From assembly GCA_020746875.1 (NCBI GenBank), contig JAGTJL010000020.1:1364001-1428000 (forward strand): DNA of 64,000 nt, read 5' to 3'. The notes under the pieces were generated by a model. It searched no databases. It was not told the DNA's origin and worked only from the letters and a program-made list of their open reading frames with translations. A program made the position numbers and the translations under genes. The stretch comes from Rhexocercosporidium sp. MPI-PUGE-AT-0058. Its lineage: Eukaryota; Ascomycota; Leotiomycetes; Helotiales. This document shows positions 11,321-22,527 of the stretch, piece after piece. Numbering within the stretch: position 1 is the first letter of the stretch; each line of letters starts with the position of its first letter.

Positions 11321-13186
11321 TAGAGTATGCTTAAAGTAGTAGCTTTGTTTCTTCTTCTGATCCTTCTGCTGTTCTGGAGAGAACGACTGTACTTATAAGC
11401 TTACAAGATAATGCTCATTTCGATGTTTGGCTCGCTCACTGCAAAGTGCCTAGGCGGCTTGTACGTAAAGGAGATCATCTATCTGATCAAATAGCTAACT
11501 CGCTATTATCTACCGATTCAAGCAATGGTTCCTAAGTGAAGCTCTCCAAAGTTCAGTCCAATATCATCGCATTTAGTTCAAACGAAGTATTTAAGAGCGA
11601 AGCGGCTTGCCTGAACAGGAATATCCGAGGAGCAACAGCACTACGAAATTAGTGTACTGTTAATCTCAGGCTCGGGAGTCGATCATTTGACTAGTTGACA
11701 GTTTATGCAACATAAGCTTATTTCTCAGCACAAGTATTATCTCAACAAGGCTGTCAGGATCAACACCCTGTACTCCGACTTTCACAAAGTCGTAGCAATA
11801 TCCTGCAATGCTTCTCGGACTTTTTTACAACTTATAATTTTTGCATCCAGAAATTATGTCTGGCAGTAGCAGACGTTCTTGGAGTGTGATGTGACTACTT
11901 CAGCATGTTAGCTAAACTTAAATCGACTGCTCAGTACGTAAACCTCTTACCCAGATTTGCAATTATTGATCACGACGATCTTGGCGTCTCCCCTGCCGTC
12001 ATATCGAGATTGCGGGATCTCTGAACCTATATTGCTAAATATATCTAGAAGCAATAGAATAGTAGCAGCCACGTGGGTCACTGGTGGGAGCCAAAATGCA
12101 ATGCCGACTTTTCTATTTTTCTGGACCATCAAAACCAGTACTATGGCGAACTGTTGACGGACTGCATGCTATTCAGATTCCCTTCCTCACAAATTTAGAC
12201 GACATGAATATTCCCAGCTAAGGACTTGTCCAGTCATACATAATATGTGTCTCAAATAATCAGATCTATGACGTGTCAGGCTGTATTTGAGAGCTAGGTG
12301 AATCAGTTTCAAGAATATTACTGAACTGCCATGACCCAGCTACAGGGAATGGTGCTTCATTACAAAGAAACCACAAAAGGAACGTGAACGCGAACGTGGA
12401 AGATCTTCAATCGGTTGCAGTAAGATTTAACATCGTGCCTTGTGTTTCTAAACTTTTTTTCGTTAGCTCTGAAGGAGTAGGACAAGAAATCGCCGTTTTT
12501 ACATGGAGATAGAGGCTAAGCAACCGACTTGTCAAATTTCCATCAATAGCCCTAGGGGCTTACGAGAAAGCAGACAACGTGTTCGATTATAGCAGTTCCA
12601 CGAAGATCTTCAAATTCAAGGAAGCCAAATCAGATCGATGGGCTTGACGTGCATTGTCAGTTGTTTGTTCATCTATTCTTCCATATCAGCCATCTGACTG
12701 CTAGGGGATGCTTTGGAAGGCATCTATCACAAAAAAGGTCGTCGTTTCCCAGGTGATGACTTCTCCAATTATTCCCAAATTGTTCAGTATCGCGACTTTC
12801 TCTTCACGTTCTTTCAAGGTAGCGACACTGAATCACCGCATCTGCACCCTTATCCTGTCCTTTTCTTTGGCATCTTATGGCCATGATTTGTTATAGGCAG
12901 TCTGGCGCGAAAAGGAGTCGCAATAGGGCTGTAGAGGGATTCAAGCCATGCTTCACAGTACATATCGAATCACGGTATGAAAATACAGTTTGAATCCTGA
13001 CTCACAATCCCCCAAACAAAGACTATAAATCGAATCACCCTCGCCTAAAAAGGTATTATCTCCTCCTCCTCCTAACCGCCCATTTCCACAACCATCCACC
13101 AAAGAACAGCGGCTCCAAGCACAGCTTGTGCATCTCTTGAATCCTACCTCATACACGAACAAGCGAGTTTTTTACCCACCAACACC
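11321..13186. other. Intergenic, no supported gene
   Basis: 1.87 kb upstream of GH43. A 61-codon minus-strand frame (11947-12132) contains a hydrophobic stretch but has no family match that I know, so I do not call it. No repeats or RNA genes seen. Confidence 0.45.
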
Positions 13187-13480
13187 ATGTGCCACTACCT
13201 GACAACGCACTATCTGTACTGCATGCACGCAAAGCCCATAAACCTCAAAGGATGTATAGTGGTGCGGCTAGGCTTCGATCGCTTGTTTATTTGCATGTCG
13301 AGATACCGGCCTCAGATTGATTATCTGTGGAGATACTGCGGTGAGTGCTTGAGGAAGCAGAGAGTGGAGAGGAAGAAGGAGAAGGAGAAGATAGAGAGAA
13401 GGAAGGAGAAGGAAGAGAGGAAGAGAGCGGACAGGGAGAGGAAAAGGGAGAAGAGGAGAAGAAGCAGAAAGCTAACTTGA
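13187..13480 (+). CDS. Small Cys/His-rich protein with basic Glu/Lys/Arg tail (hypothetical)
   Basis: 97-codon frame with a good context before its ATG (AACACC). The N-terminus M-C-H-Y-L-T-T-H-Y-L-Y-C-M-H-A-K-P has paired Cys/His and recalls small ascomycete proteins that start with C-x-x-Y/H motifs. A second pair, Y-C-G-E-C, lies near residue 60. The last 35 residues are almost only Lys, Arg and Glu, caused by a purine-rich repeat. No function is known to me. The frame may be intron-broken: the neighbouring frame 13345-13650 is also long, but only because of the same purine-rich tract. Confidence 0.38.
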   Translation: MCHYLTTHYLYCMHAKPINLKGCIVVRLGFDRLFICMSRYRPQIDYLWRYCGECLRKQRVERKKEKEKIERRKEKEERKRADRERKREKRRRSRKLT

Positions 13481-13762
13481 AGACACTACTGAGAACCGAG
13501 TCGGATACGGATTTGATCGAGAAACAGGATGAGAAACAGGGGGAGCAGTATGAGGAGCAGCACGAAGAGCATAATGAGGAGGACATTGAAAAGACTGTGG
13601 AAAGTGGTAGGTACATACTATCAGACATCTCTGATATTCAAACATGGTAGATCTGCACCTATTTGTCTTTGGTGGAGACCACTTTCATACAACAGGTTTC
13701 CTAGTTCTGCGTACTGTACATTCTTTTACAGCATCAACACACTTATCTTACAGCTCATCCAG

Positions 13763-15427
13763 CTAATCATCCAATAGCCCGACAGTCCACTCCGTAATCT
13801 TCTCCACGCCATGGCCATTGATAGCACTGACAGGAATAGCCTCCACCTTCCCAGCCCAGCACCCCTTCTGCCCACTAGGATGCTCCTCCTCACCCCCATT
13901 AACCCTCTCCAAATAAGCTCTCAAGTTGTCAAAGTTCTCCTTCGTGCCAGGTAGATCCGCCTTCGTTGCAACAACGAACCACGGCTTGCCTGCAATGCTA
14001 GGCAATTCTGGTCCGAAAGGATTATCGAATGTTGGCCCATGGCTAACAACAATCGTCTCTTGCCGATTGTTTAATGCATCTGCTGTTGAGGTGAAGGGAC
14101 TCCACTGGACAAGCGGTTCAACTTTGTCTTTCTCTTCGGCGATCTTCATGCGTTCGTACTCGCCAACTTCTTTCCAGAGACCCTTGAGTGCGGCGATTGC
14201 ATCGCCCTTGTTGAGATCCACCACAAATGCCAGTACTCGAGCTCTCTCAACGTGTCGGAGGAAACTAATACCCAGCCCCTTGTCCAAGTGCGCGTCCTCG
14301 ACCAGCCCAGGAATGTCCGCAATGGTAAAGTGTGTCCGGGGCTCACCATCCTCATATTTGGCCTGTGCCAATGGCCGGCCTTTGTGATTGTCCAGAATAA
14401 CCGTGCCAATATTTGGTTGAAGAGTCGTGAATTCCCAGTCACCAACCCGGGCACGACTCTTACTCATAGCCCTCAGGAGTGTACTCTTTCCCGCGTTAGG
14501 GAGTCCCACAAGTCCAACATCAGCGAGTAGCTTCAATTCGAGTTCTAGAACAATCTTCGTTCCTGCTTCCCCCTTCGTGGCAAACTTCGGTCGTGGTACA
14601 GTCTTGGTACAGAAATGCGGGTTCCCCAGCCCCCCCATTGCACCGGCAACAAGTAGAAGAGGTCTTTCCATCGGCTTACTCAAGTCCAGAGAGACGGGGG
14701 CCTTGACCTGCGCCATCATAAGCGCTGACTTCCTTCCCCTAGGCAGAGTAGGGAATTCTGCCGTAGCCACATCCTCGGGCGTGATAGCTGGGTAGAGAAG
14801 CCATTTGTCTCGATTCCACTTCCAGGGTCCAGTTCCATCAACACCATCTTCCTTCCCTGCTTCGAGCTTCAACCTCTCCTCCTCGATAGCTACAGGGTCC
14901 ACCCGTTCGATTTCTCGTACCACGGTACCGACTGGTACTTGTACAATAACATCGTCGCCCCGTTCTCCTCCTCGGGTCTTTCCTTGCCCGTTTGTTCCAC
15001 GTCCAGCTTTCAGGATATTCCGGCGCGCGAGCTTATGCAGAGACGTCTCTCCTCGCATGGCCTGGATATAGATGTTTCCACCTGTGCCGCCATCGCCCCC
15101 ATTTGCTGGTCCGGCTTCGATGTATTTCTCGCGGAGGAAAGAGATACAGCCATGACCACCGCCCCCAGCAATTAATGTTACAGTCGCGCGATCGGTGAAT
15201 ATTGTGCGGGAATAGTCGGTAGGGGGAGGATTGAGGTGAGAGCCCTCTTCGGGGAGTTGGTGATGAGGAGTGGTGGATGGAGCGGTGGATGGAGTGGAAG
15301 ATTCACGGCGTTGTTGAGAGCGTCTAAACAGGGGCCGAGATAGGTATGTGGTGGGTGTTTGGAGAAGAAGTGAAGGGTAGAGGAAGGGAGTCAATGTCCC
15401 CTGGAGAGTTGAACATGGTCGCGGCAT
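13763..15427 (-). CDS. MTG2: Mitochondrial Obg-family GTPase, ribosome assembly factor
   Basis: Single-exon gene for a 554-aa GTPase of the Obg/CgtA family; the yeast homologue Mtg2 acts in assembly of the mitochondrial large ribosomal subunit. The first 60 residues are rich in Ser, Arg and Thr with few acidic residues, fitting a mitochondrial presequence. The glycine-rich Obg fold follows: G-G-G-G-H-G, then G-G-D-G-G-T-G-G. The G domain shows G1 G-L-P-N-A-G-K-S-T, the switch region with T-T-L-Q-P-N, G3 D-I-P-G and G4 T-K-A-D. A fungal insertion of about 60 residues sits inside the Obg domain (K-W-N-R-D-K-W). The gene is intact and ends L-L-D-D. The downstream gene (13187-13480) is convergent. 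Confidence 0.96.
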   Translation of the reverse strand: MPRPCSTLQGTLTPFLYPSLLLQTPTTYLSRPLFRRSQQRRESSTPSTAPSTTPHHQLPEEGSHLNPPPTDYSRTIFTDRATVTLIAGGGGHGCISFLREKYIEAGPANGGDGGTGGNIYIQAMRGETSLHKLARRNILKAGRGTNGQGKTRGGERGDDVIVQVPVGTVVREIERVDPVAIEEERLKLEAGKEDGVDGTGPWKWNRDKWLLYPAITPEDVATAEFPTLPRGRKSALMMAQVKAPVSLDLSKPMERPLLLVAGAMGGLGNPHFCTKTVPRPKFATKGEAGTKIVLELELKLLADVGLVGLPNAGKSTLLRAMSKSRARVGDWEFTTLQPNIGTVILDNHKGRPLAQAKYEDGEPRTHFTIADIPGLVEDAHLDKGLGISFLRHVERARVLAFVVDLNKGDAIAALKGLWKEVGEYERMKIAEEKDKVEPLVQWSPFTSTADALNNRQETIVVSHGPTFDNPFGPELPSIAGKPWFVVATKADLPGTKENFDNLRAYLERVNGGEEEHPSGQKGCWAGKVEAIPVSAINGHGVEKITEWTVGLLDD

Positions 15428-15970
15428 TTCTTCTCCAATGCTGAATGAGCGAGCTGTACTTTGAATACCTGCCTAGGTACCTAGTGTAGAGTCTGGACAT
15501 CTTTTTTTTGGTTTTGATATTGAACGCACAAGGATCGATCCGGGTCACCGTACTCCAGTATACAAACCCGGGTGGTCTTGTGGGCTGCCGTATCGAATTG
15601 TCTCATCCAAGGGCCTGGGTCAAGGGCGTCTATCCGGGCATCTATCTGGGCATTTATCAGACGACACTTGACTCGACTCAACTGCACTCTCTGCCCACGC
15701 TGCTGTTCAATACTCCATGGAGTAGAGGGCAAGGTAAACTGGTATTGTACTGTACACGTGATGGATGGTCCTCGTACTGGTACTATCTCCCTCCAGTAAG
15801 TTAGTTTGTTTACCGGTAGTGTATATATATACACACATATATATACATATATTCATTCATTCCCCCTTCCTACTGACTGACCGCTGAGGTTCCCCGGATC
15901 TTACATTTATTTCCCTTCCTCGTCACCAGATCTCTCCCTTGGAACTATTCCATTCATTTCCTTCTACTAA

Positions 15971-16002
15971 CCCTCCCCTCCCCTCCCCTCCCCTCCCCTC
16001 CC
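15971..16002 (+). repeat. (CCCTC)n microsatellite
   Basis: Six tandem copies of a 5-bp unit, pyrimidine-only, in the promoter region of MTG2. Confidence 0.9.
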
Positions 16003-16344
16003 CTCCCACTCCCCGCCATTCCGCAATCCGCCATCCGCCATCCAAGCGGTGTAGGAAAAGCCCCTCGAACCCACGATCTCGCCCCATGCACCTAATGCTG
16101 CAGACTGCAGAACCCATTCCCCTCGCATGTCTCATCATTGGTCGCCAGATACCTCCCTCCAACCGGATCTCCTGATGCGGGCTCTTTGCTCTGTTCGTGC
16201 AGCAGACTTGCGCACTCCATGGCCAGCATTCGAGCCACGACACCGTGCTGAGGCGCGAGTCTGCCATTTGTGAAGCCTCCACTTTTAAAAACAACACAAC
16301 ACGACAAAGCGATGCCCCACGCCGACGACGACATGACATTGCCG

Positions 16345-16386
16345 TTGACCTTGACCTTGACCTTGGCCTTGACCTTGACCTTGACA
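16345..16386 (+). repeat. (TTGACC)n minisatellite
   Basis: About seven hexamer copies, one with a G variant. It produces an artificial Leu-Thr/Lys-Val repeat in translated frames. Confidence 0.85.
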
Positions 16387-17111
16387 TCGCGTTGGGATTC
16401 TCGCTGCCCTCCGCTGCGAATGCCTTCATGCTTGCTTCCCGAGCCACCCCTTTGCACACGTCCCTAGCCGCAAGTCGCTGCTCCTTGTGCCGGCAGAACC
16501 TCCTCCCTACGTACTGTACTGTGGAGAAGTCAAGTGGAGGTAGCCTGACCCCGTGTTGTGTGCTGTCCATGCTGGACATCCCTCGGACACCTGCGGCCGC
16601 GGTACTCGTACATACTCGAGATACCGGAAGGTTGTGTTAGTTCCTGGACGTTGCTGGACGACAAGACAAGAGGACGAGATAGTCACCGAGTCACAGAGAC
16701 ACAGTGACGGAGAGACAGAGAGACAGAGACAGAGAAGCGTGATCGAGTTATCGAGACCAAGACAATAGAAGGTGGGTGATCGCTTTCTCTTCCACACCCC
16801 TCCATCCCCAGCACCTATCTCTACTCATGACTTGCTTCACCGTTCATTGCCCCCTATCATACGCTTCTCCAATGAACACCTCACACTCGCAATCTGATGT
16901 ACAAAAAGGCGCTTTTCTCCTTACCTCTTCTCTTTGGCCTGGGTGATACCCACCCGGGAGGACCGTCCTGTCTTCCTCGCCCTACATATCCCTCCTACCC
17001 CACACTCAGTTATATATCTCGGCTAGTCCATGGATGAGACAGATGCCATCACATCTTCGTCCCGAAGTCATGTTAATCAAGCACAGCAGGACCAACAAGC
17101 CAGTCAAGATC

Positions 17112-17908
17112 ATGGATCCAGACTGTGCTATTTGCAGCCAGCCTGCCCTGGCTCAATGCGAATGTGAGGCAAAGGGATTGGACATTGCTGTGCGGCAGGC
17201 CGAACAGAGAATGATGACAAGTGTATTCAATGATATCCGGTAGGTTGATGTCTCCCTACTCAAGACTTCATCTTTCTCCACCGAGTTATATATCATGCCG
17301 TTACTCAATGGCACCTGCACAGCCATTAACAACCCCCGACTGACTTCCTCAGTGCCTGGGTCCGTGGTCATGCCCAAGACTACATACTTTCCTACTTCAG
17401 CATGCTCACCACCCGACGCAAAGACCAGCATGCCCAAACCATCCACCGCATTACCGAAAGAGCGGCATACTATTACCGAGCACGGCCACATCCATCCGAG
17501 ATTGCTGCCGCAGACGCAGAGCTCAAGCGAGGCATAGATGATGACTGGAAGGCGTCCGTGCAGCGGTATCCCGAGGTGCTAGAATATTTTTACGGGTTGG
17601 TCGACTTGAATCTGCCAAGTGACGATGAGCCCGGGGTGAGAGATCCCCCACTGAGTGCCCTAGGGGGCGTTGGTGTTGGGAGGGAGAGGGAACGGAAGGT
17701 CAGGTTGAGGGAGCCGAGTGAGGTCGAAGAGAGAAGGAGACGGAGGAGAAGTAGAGGCGAAAGGGGTGTGGTTGAGGAGATGGAAAGGGTTGTGAGAGTT
17801 CCTGCTGCACCGACTGCTGTTGGAGGACGGGATAGAGAGAGAGCACGGCCTGGAGCGATGTACGCACCGCCAATGGGAGGTTATGGGTATGTTCAACCGG
17901 GGTATTAA
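17112..17908 (+). CDS. Conserved Pezizomycotina protein with Cys-rich start and RS/RE-rich tail
   Basis: Two exons (17112-17239 and 17353-17908), intron 113 nt, joined product 227 aa. I recognise the layout from conserved but unnamed filamentous-fungal proteins. An N-terminal M-D-P-D-C-A-I-C-S-Q-P-A with a further C-E-C pair may bind zinc. Next is a helical part: A-V-R-Q-A-E-Q-R-M-M, then after the splice W-V-R-G-H-A-Q-D-Y-I, and later R-Y-P-E-V-L-E-Y-F-Y-G-L-V. The tail is Arg/Glu-rich and likely disordered, ending Y-V-Q-P-G-Y. An in-frame ATG at 17034 would add 26 residues; I prefer 17112 because the conserved part starts there. Its function is unknown. Confidence 0.8.
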
Positions 17909-18949
17909 ACGTCGACGATGGAGTGGTAATGCAGTGCAGGGGAACGGGCGGCCATGAGCTCGAGAGATTGTAAACGAAAGGAAGAGGAGGATTCGAGAGG
18001 TACTACCCGACCACCTCGACGTTGGAACTACTGTGCTGCAAGTCAGGCACAATGGACCAACCAGAAGGATGAAATGTCTTTCACGAGTGGTGTGATGGGA
18101 AGGAAAGAAAGGCGATGGAAATATGGACGAAGTTACGAGTTTCATTTCTCTTCTCTTCTCACCATCGATAAGTCTGGTAGATCCTTTGTAGCGTAGCGTA
18201 GCATACCATGGTAACAGGTAGCATAGCCGTGGCGTTCAGGATGGATCTTTTGTCCCTCAGATATCAACACTATCATCTCTCACTCTCTCTCCTCTCACTC
18301 TCTCCTCTTACTCTCTCCTCTCACTCTCTCCTCTCGGTCGTGGTCTCGATAAGCATCTGAACAACCCTGCCCATGTGGGTATGCCAGAGGCTCCTTGCTA
18401 GCCGTGATCCACTAGAACCACTATTGGCCCATTCACCTATTCTGAGCACACACGTGTTGAACTGTACTTAGGACCCATAAGACCAGCTATACTAGCTAAG
18501 ATCAGCAATACCGAGTACAAAATGCGAGCACAAGTCACAGGACAGATAGATAAACAGATAGACAGCAGATAGATTTATAAACCTTGAATTATTCCGGCGC
18601 CAAAAGATGCATGCATTCTGAAAGATGATCCAAACGCAATAACTCATCTGGAGGAGGTCATCACTCAATCAGTGCCCAGTGACGCTAATCCACACCCAGC
18701 CGCGCCTAAAATACAAGCAAGAAATTTCCTCTCCTGTCTTCATATCTCTCACCCGGCAAGATGCAAAATGTTCATGAAACTTTTGACCCCATCCCATGGT
18801 CGGCTAGTTGAGAGACACATATGCCCCTATTTTTAAAGTACGTGAAAAGGCTGGAAAAGGCGGAAAAGGAAGACTTTGTACCGCAGCCGGTCTCTGTATT
18901 GCCATACATGAATGGCTCAAAAGATACGGGAGGTAATGAGACGATGATT
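17909..18949. other. Intergenic between convergent genes
   Basis: Contains a CTCTC-rich tract at about 18275-18336 and repeated GATAGA/CAGATA motifs near 18542-18572. No gene is supported. Confidence 0.55.
18275..18336 (+). repeat. CT-rich (CTCTCACTCTCTC)n tract
   Basis: Four to five imperfect copies of a roughly 15-bp unit made of CTCTCACTCTCTCCT. Confidence 0.85.
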
Positions 18950-20618
18950 CTATTCTGTCTTGTCCTCAATCGAAGCTCCCTTAAGGTCGGCAATGACGTC
19001 CGCAACAGCACCCTGAACAATTGCGATCTCGTTGGCGACTGATCCACCTTCATCGACGGATGCAGTGGCCTTAGTCTCGCCATTTGCGTGGGGAGTGGTG
19101 GTTGGGGTTCCTGGAGCTGAGTTGGAAGCTTCCTCAGCCTCGAGACGCTCAACTTCCTTCTGGGCCTTGGCGATGTTCTGAACCATGTATTAGTAACGAA
19201 ACCGATGAATATAGATGTAACATGAACTACCTTCTTGGTCTGAGCCTCTTGGTCAGATTTCCAGAAATCCAGCTTCGCCTTAACCTTCTCGCGGACCTCA
19301 GGGATATCGGCAGCGCTCATGGGAGGCTCCAGACCCATGGAAGCACAGTCCTCCATGACAGATGGTGGGCAGCTGTATTTTCCAGTTGGAGTGGGAGGAG
19401 CATCACCAGTGGCAGCAGCGGCCTTCTTGTTCTTCTTGCCCTTCTTGCCTCCGGTACCCGCAAAGTAATCCTCCTCGTCCTTCTTGACGACCTTTACGCC
19501 CTTGATTCCAGCGTCGTCAACCTTTCTCTGGGCAGTGGCGGTGAACTGCGAAGGAGCTTGGAGAGGTGCCTTCTCAGCTGAGTAGGAAGGGTCCAGGAAA
19601 CGGAGGAGGGACTCGGCACGGCGAATCTCGTCGAGGTAAGCCTTGTCGCTGGCCTCGGCAAGCATCTGCTGGGCACGATCCTTGCGCTTTTCTTGCTGGT
19701 ATTTCTCGTTCTCGGCCTTCTTGCGCTCTCTTGCCTTCTGACGGGCCTCATATTCGTATTTCTGGATGGCACGGTTGGTCTGGTAGTAGTCGTCCTTGAT
19801 CTTCTTGATCGCGGTGAACTTGGCCTGTTGATCATCCTGCAATCTCTTGCGCTCGTCACGAAGGCTGTTGATTCCCTTGTATGCCTCATCTTGCTCGGCC
19901 TTGATGGAATCCAACTCACTCTGAATCTTGTTGTACTTTTCGCTGAGGGCCTTGGATTCTGGGTCATCAAGGGTATCCCGGAGCTTCTTGAGGTTCGCCT
20001 TCTTCTCGTCGATTTGCTTCTGGGCATCATCGAAACCAGCAAAACCCTTGCGCTGCTTCCGCAAGTTCGAAACCTCAGCAAGAGCCTTCTTCTCATCAAC
20101 AAGCTTCATCATGCCGCCGTTCACTTGCTTCTCCAATCGCTCGATCTCACGGTCCAACTCATCGACGCTCTTGTAGGAGACTCTGCTGCGAGCAACCTTT
20201 TGCTGGGCAATGAGCTCCTTCAACTTGTTGTCTTCGTTCTTGATTTCGTCGAAGACCTTGTTGCGGCCGGCCTTGCCAGCACCTTGCTTCTCTCGAATTT
20301 CCTTCAATTGGGCAAGGAGATCGGCGCGGTGCTTTGCAGCTGGGGAGTCTTTCGAAGTTGGCTTTGCGACATCGAGTTTGGCCTTGATTGCGTTCTGTCA
20401 AAGGTTAGTCGGGGATGCGTCATTGTATGTCATTGAGTTTTTGAAGCCCCCGAGACATGAAGACGTTCACGTACCAGCTTGGCCATTGAGTCGGCATGTT
20501 CCTTCTCAGCTTTCTTGAGGCTTGCCTTGTAGGCCTCCTCATCAGGCTTCTCGGGCTTCTTGTGGACATTGCCAGCATCGAACATGGCTGCGCCAGAGGG
20601 TGTTGCGAGGTCTGCCAT
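18950..20618 (-). CDS. BFR1: Bfr1-type nuclear segregation / polysome-associated protein
   Basis: Three exons (20618-20475, 20394-19231, 19177-18950) encode 511 aa. The family member in yeast, Bfr1, binds mRNA on polysomes at the ER and affects ploidy control. The product is nearly all charged coiled coil: N-A-I-K-A-K-L-D at the start of exon 2, repeated E-K-Y-N-K-I-Q-S-E-L-D type heptads, then K-R-K-D-R-A-Q-Q-M-L. A C-terminal segment has lysine-rich G-G-K-K-G-K-K-N-K-K, then the conserved end of the family C-P-P-S-V-M-E-D-C-A-S-M-G-L. The last exon is acidic and Ala/Thr-rich. It is intact. Long frames on the opposite strand are mirror images of the Lys/Glu codons. Confidence 0.92.
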
Positions 20619-21190
20619 TGTTTCGAAATGGGCTTTGTGGAGCGGAGGGAAGAGGGTGGAAGTAGATGTTCAGGAAGAAGAGGAGGTAGATTGCGAGCAG
20701 GAGGTCAATTGCCCCTTTAAAGTAGAGCTTCAAGCACAAGATAAGTGAATACCTTGTGTGCGAAATAAGTCTTGGGCGAGCGAGATATTTGGTCTGAGAA
20801 CAGATTTACTAAGGACGAGCAGGGATCCGTGAAGTGGAGGAGAACAGACGAGACAGACCAGACCAGAGCCGGAGCGAGCCGATTTCAATGATTCTGCTTG
20901 TGCTTTTGGCGGCGGGATTCGAGCCGACGGGTACGGGGACTGAGACGGACCAGAGATGCAGCTTCCGGCCTGTCGGAGAAAAGACGGCCCGTGAATAATT
21001 TTGAACCATCGCGGGCAGACCAGACCAGGACAAGACAGACAGAGCACGACTCTTGAATTGCAACTTCAACTTCTGCAAGCCCACCCACCACCAGCTGGGC
21101 ATCACCCTCGACAACCATCTGCCTGTGTCAGCTATCGACCAACTTCAACTTGCTTCTAGTCAACCTCTCATATCTCCCGCCGCCGCCACA
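20619..21190. promoter_or_regulatory. Divergent promoter between BFR1 and RPB5
   Basis: 572 bp separate the two start codons, so both genes must be driven from here. The RPB5 side is CAAC/CACC-rich with CCGCCGCCACA directly before its ATG. No clear TATA box is seen. The bidirectional role is inferred from layout. Confidence 0.55.
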
Positions 21191-21982
21191 ATGGACGACC
21201 GCGAGCAAGACCAAGCCAGAAAGGTGAAGGAGGCTGGGGAGCGAGAATCTGCCCGACTTTGGCGCGCATGGCGAACCGTCCATGAGATGGTTCAGGACCG
21301 GGGTTACGAGCTCTCGGATGAGGAAGTCAAGATCTCGTTCGACGACTTCAAGAGGCAGTACACCGGTAACGATGGTGGCGTCAAGTAAGCCCCTCAAGCA
21401 GCAGCCTGCCTGTTTTGCCTGTTTGGGCAGCGAAAGAAGGGATCAATACTAATATATATATATACATACAGTCGCAAAGCAATGACATTCTCTGCCCGTC
21501 CCAGCGATGTCATGATGACTCGCTATCTCAACGAGAACAATGAGGGCTCAGATATCGGGACCATTTGGGTTGAGTTTCTCCCAGATACCAGCGTGGGAAT
21601 CAAGCAAATGCGCACATTTGCTCAGCATTGCTCTTCAAACAACTTCGCGACCGGTATTCTCGTTACCAGCGTCAACATCACCCCAGCCGCCCTCAAAATC
21701 ATCCCCGCCGTTGCAAGCGAAACTCGAATCGAGTGTTTCGTCGAGACGGATCTCCTGGTCAACATCACCCATCACGAGCTAGTGCCTAAGCATGTGCTGT
21801 TGAGCAGAGCAGAGAAGGCCGCGCTCCTGTCGAGGTATCGCTTGAAGGACACCCAGCTCCCAAGAATTCAGTTGGGAGATCCAGTTGCGCGGTACTATGG
21901 ATTGAGACGATCGCAGGTGGTGAAGATTATTCGGAAGTCGGAAACCGCAGGACGATATGCTAGTTATAGACTCTGCGTTTAG
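21191..21982 (+). CDS. RPB5: RNA polymerases I, II and III shared subunit Rpb5 (ABC27)
   Basis: Two exons (21191-21384 and 21472-21982) give 234 aa, close to the 210-230 usual for Rpb5. The jaw domain starts [12 protein letters not shown] and D-R-G-Y. The C-terminal archaeal RpoH-like part is clear: [11 protein letters not shown], then [15 protein letters not shown] and [12 protein letters not shown], ending Y-R-L-C-V. The intron (87 nt) contains an ATATATAT run. It is intact and nuclear. It shares an upstream region with BFR1. Confidence 0.96.
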
Positions 21983-22527
21983 GCATGGCTTGGGAATGGA
22001 GGGGGAGTAATAGAGATTTGATTTTGAGAGATGATTGGATGGCGTTAATGGAGTCTCGATTGGGACTTGCAACGAAAAGCATTTGAGGGCGTCATGGGGG
22101 GAGGCTTGCACAGCTAATATCCGGTAGCTTTGTACGAAAAACATGGATTTCATTTTTGATGAATCCTGGCTACCGAGCCTCGCAAATCAAGAGCATTTAG
22201 CGTATACACATTGGCCAAAGTGGTGACAACTGATGTGGCAGTAATATTGACAGGGGAAGGATGTGCGACGAGTCTCGTAAAGTGCAAGCCCGGTACATCG
22301 ATTCACTCCTTGACGAAAGCTCCATGCCGAGAAGCATCGAATTCAAGATAAAGTCGCTAATTCCGCAAGACACGTGGAGCTGCTATTTTACAAGAAAGGG
22401 AAATTTGCAAGCTTCTAACCAGATCACATAAATTTACAATTCTACTTGAGCCTGCTCACAATAAACCCCTGCGTGGCGGTAAGCGAACAAACAATCAACA
22501 TCCAAGCACTACTAGATCAAGTAACTC
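21983..22527. other. Intergenic between convergent genes
   Basis: 545 bp of 3' flanks of RPB5 and the acyl-CoA ligase. Nothing recognised. Confidence 0.5.

Larger units (their letters stand above)
15428..17111. other. Shared upstream region with low-complexity tracts
   Basis: 1.7 kb between divergent MTG2 and the conserved gene at 17112. It holds a TATACA/ATATAC stretch near 15824-15856, a (CCCTC)n tract, a (TTGACC)n tract and a GAGACA-rich tract. Long frames on both strands arise from these repeats and are not called as genes. Confidence 0.6.

Noticed and set aside
11947..12132. Short minus frame with a hydrophobic stretch
   Set aside because: No Met context, no neighbours to splice to, no recognised family.
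13926..15175. Several plus-strand frames of 80-150 codons opposite MTG2
   Set aside because: Shadows of the real gene; no splice logic and no motif.
15923..16640. Long frames on both strands (218 and 147 codons)
   Set aside because: They run through (CCCTC)n and (TTGACC)n repeats and have no conserved motif.
17034..17111. Upstream ATG for the conserved gene at 17112
   Set aside because: The 26 extra residues are unlike the conserved start M-D-P-D-C; 17112 fits better.
19693..20436. 247-codon plus-strand frame rich in Leu/Val
   Set aside because: It is the exact mirror of the Lys/Glu-rich BFR1 exon; codon bias of coiled coils leaves the opposite strand open.
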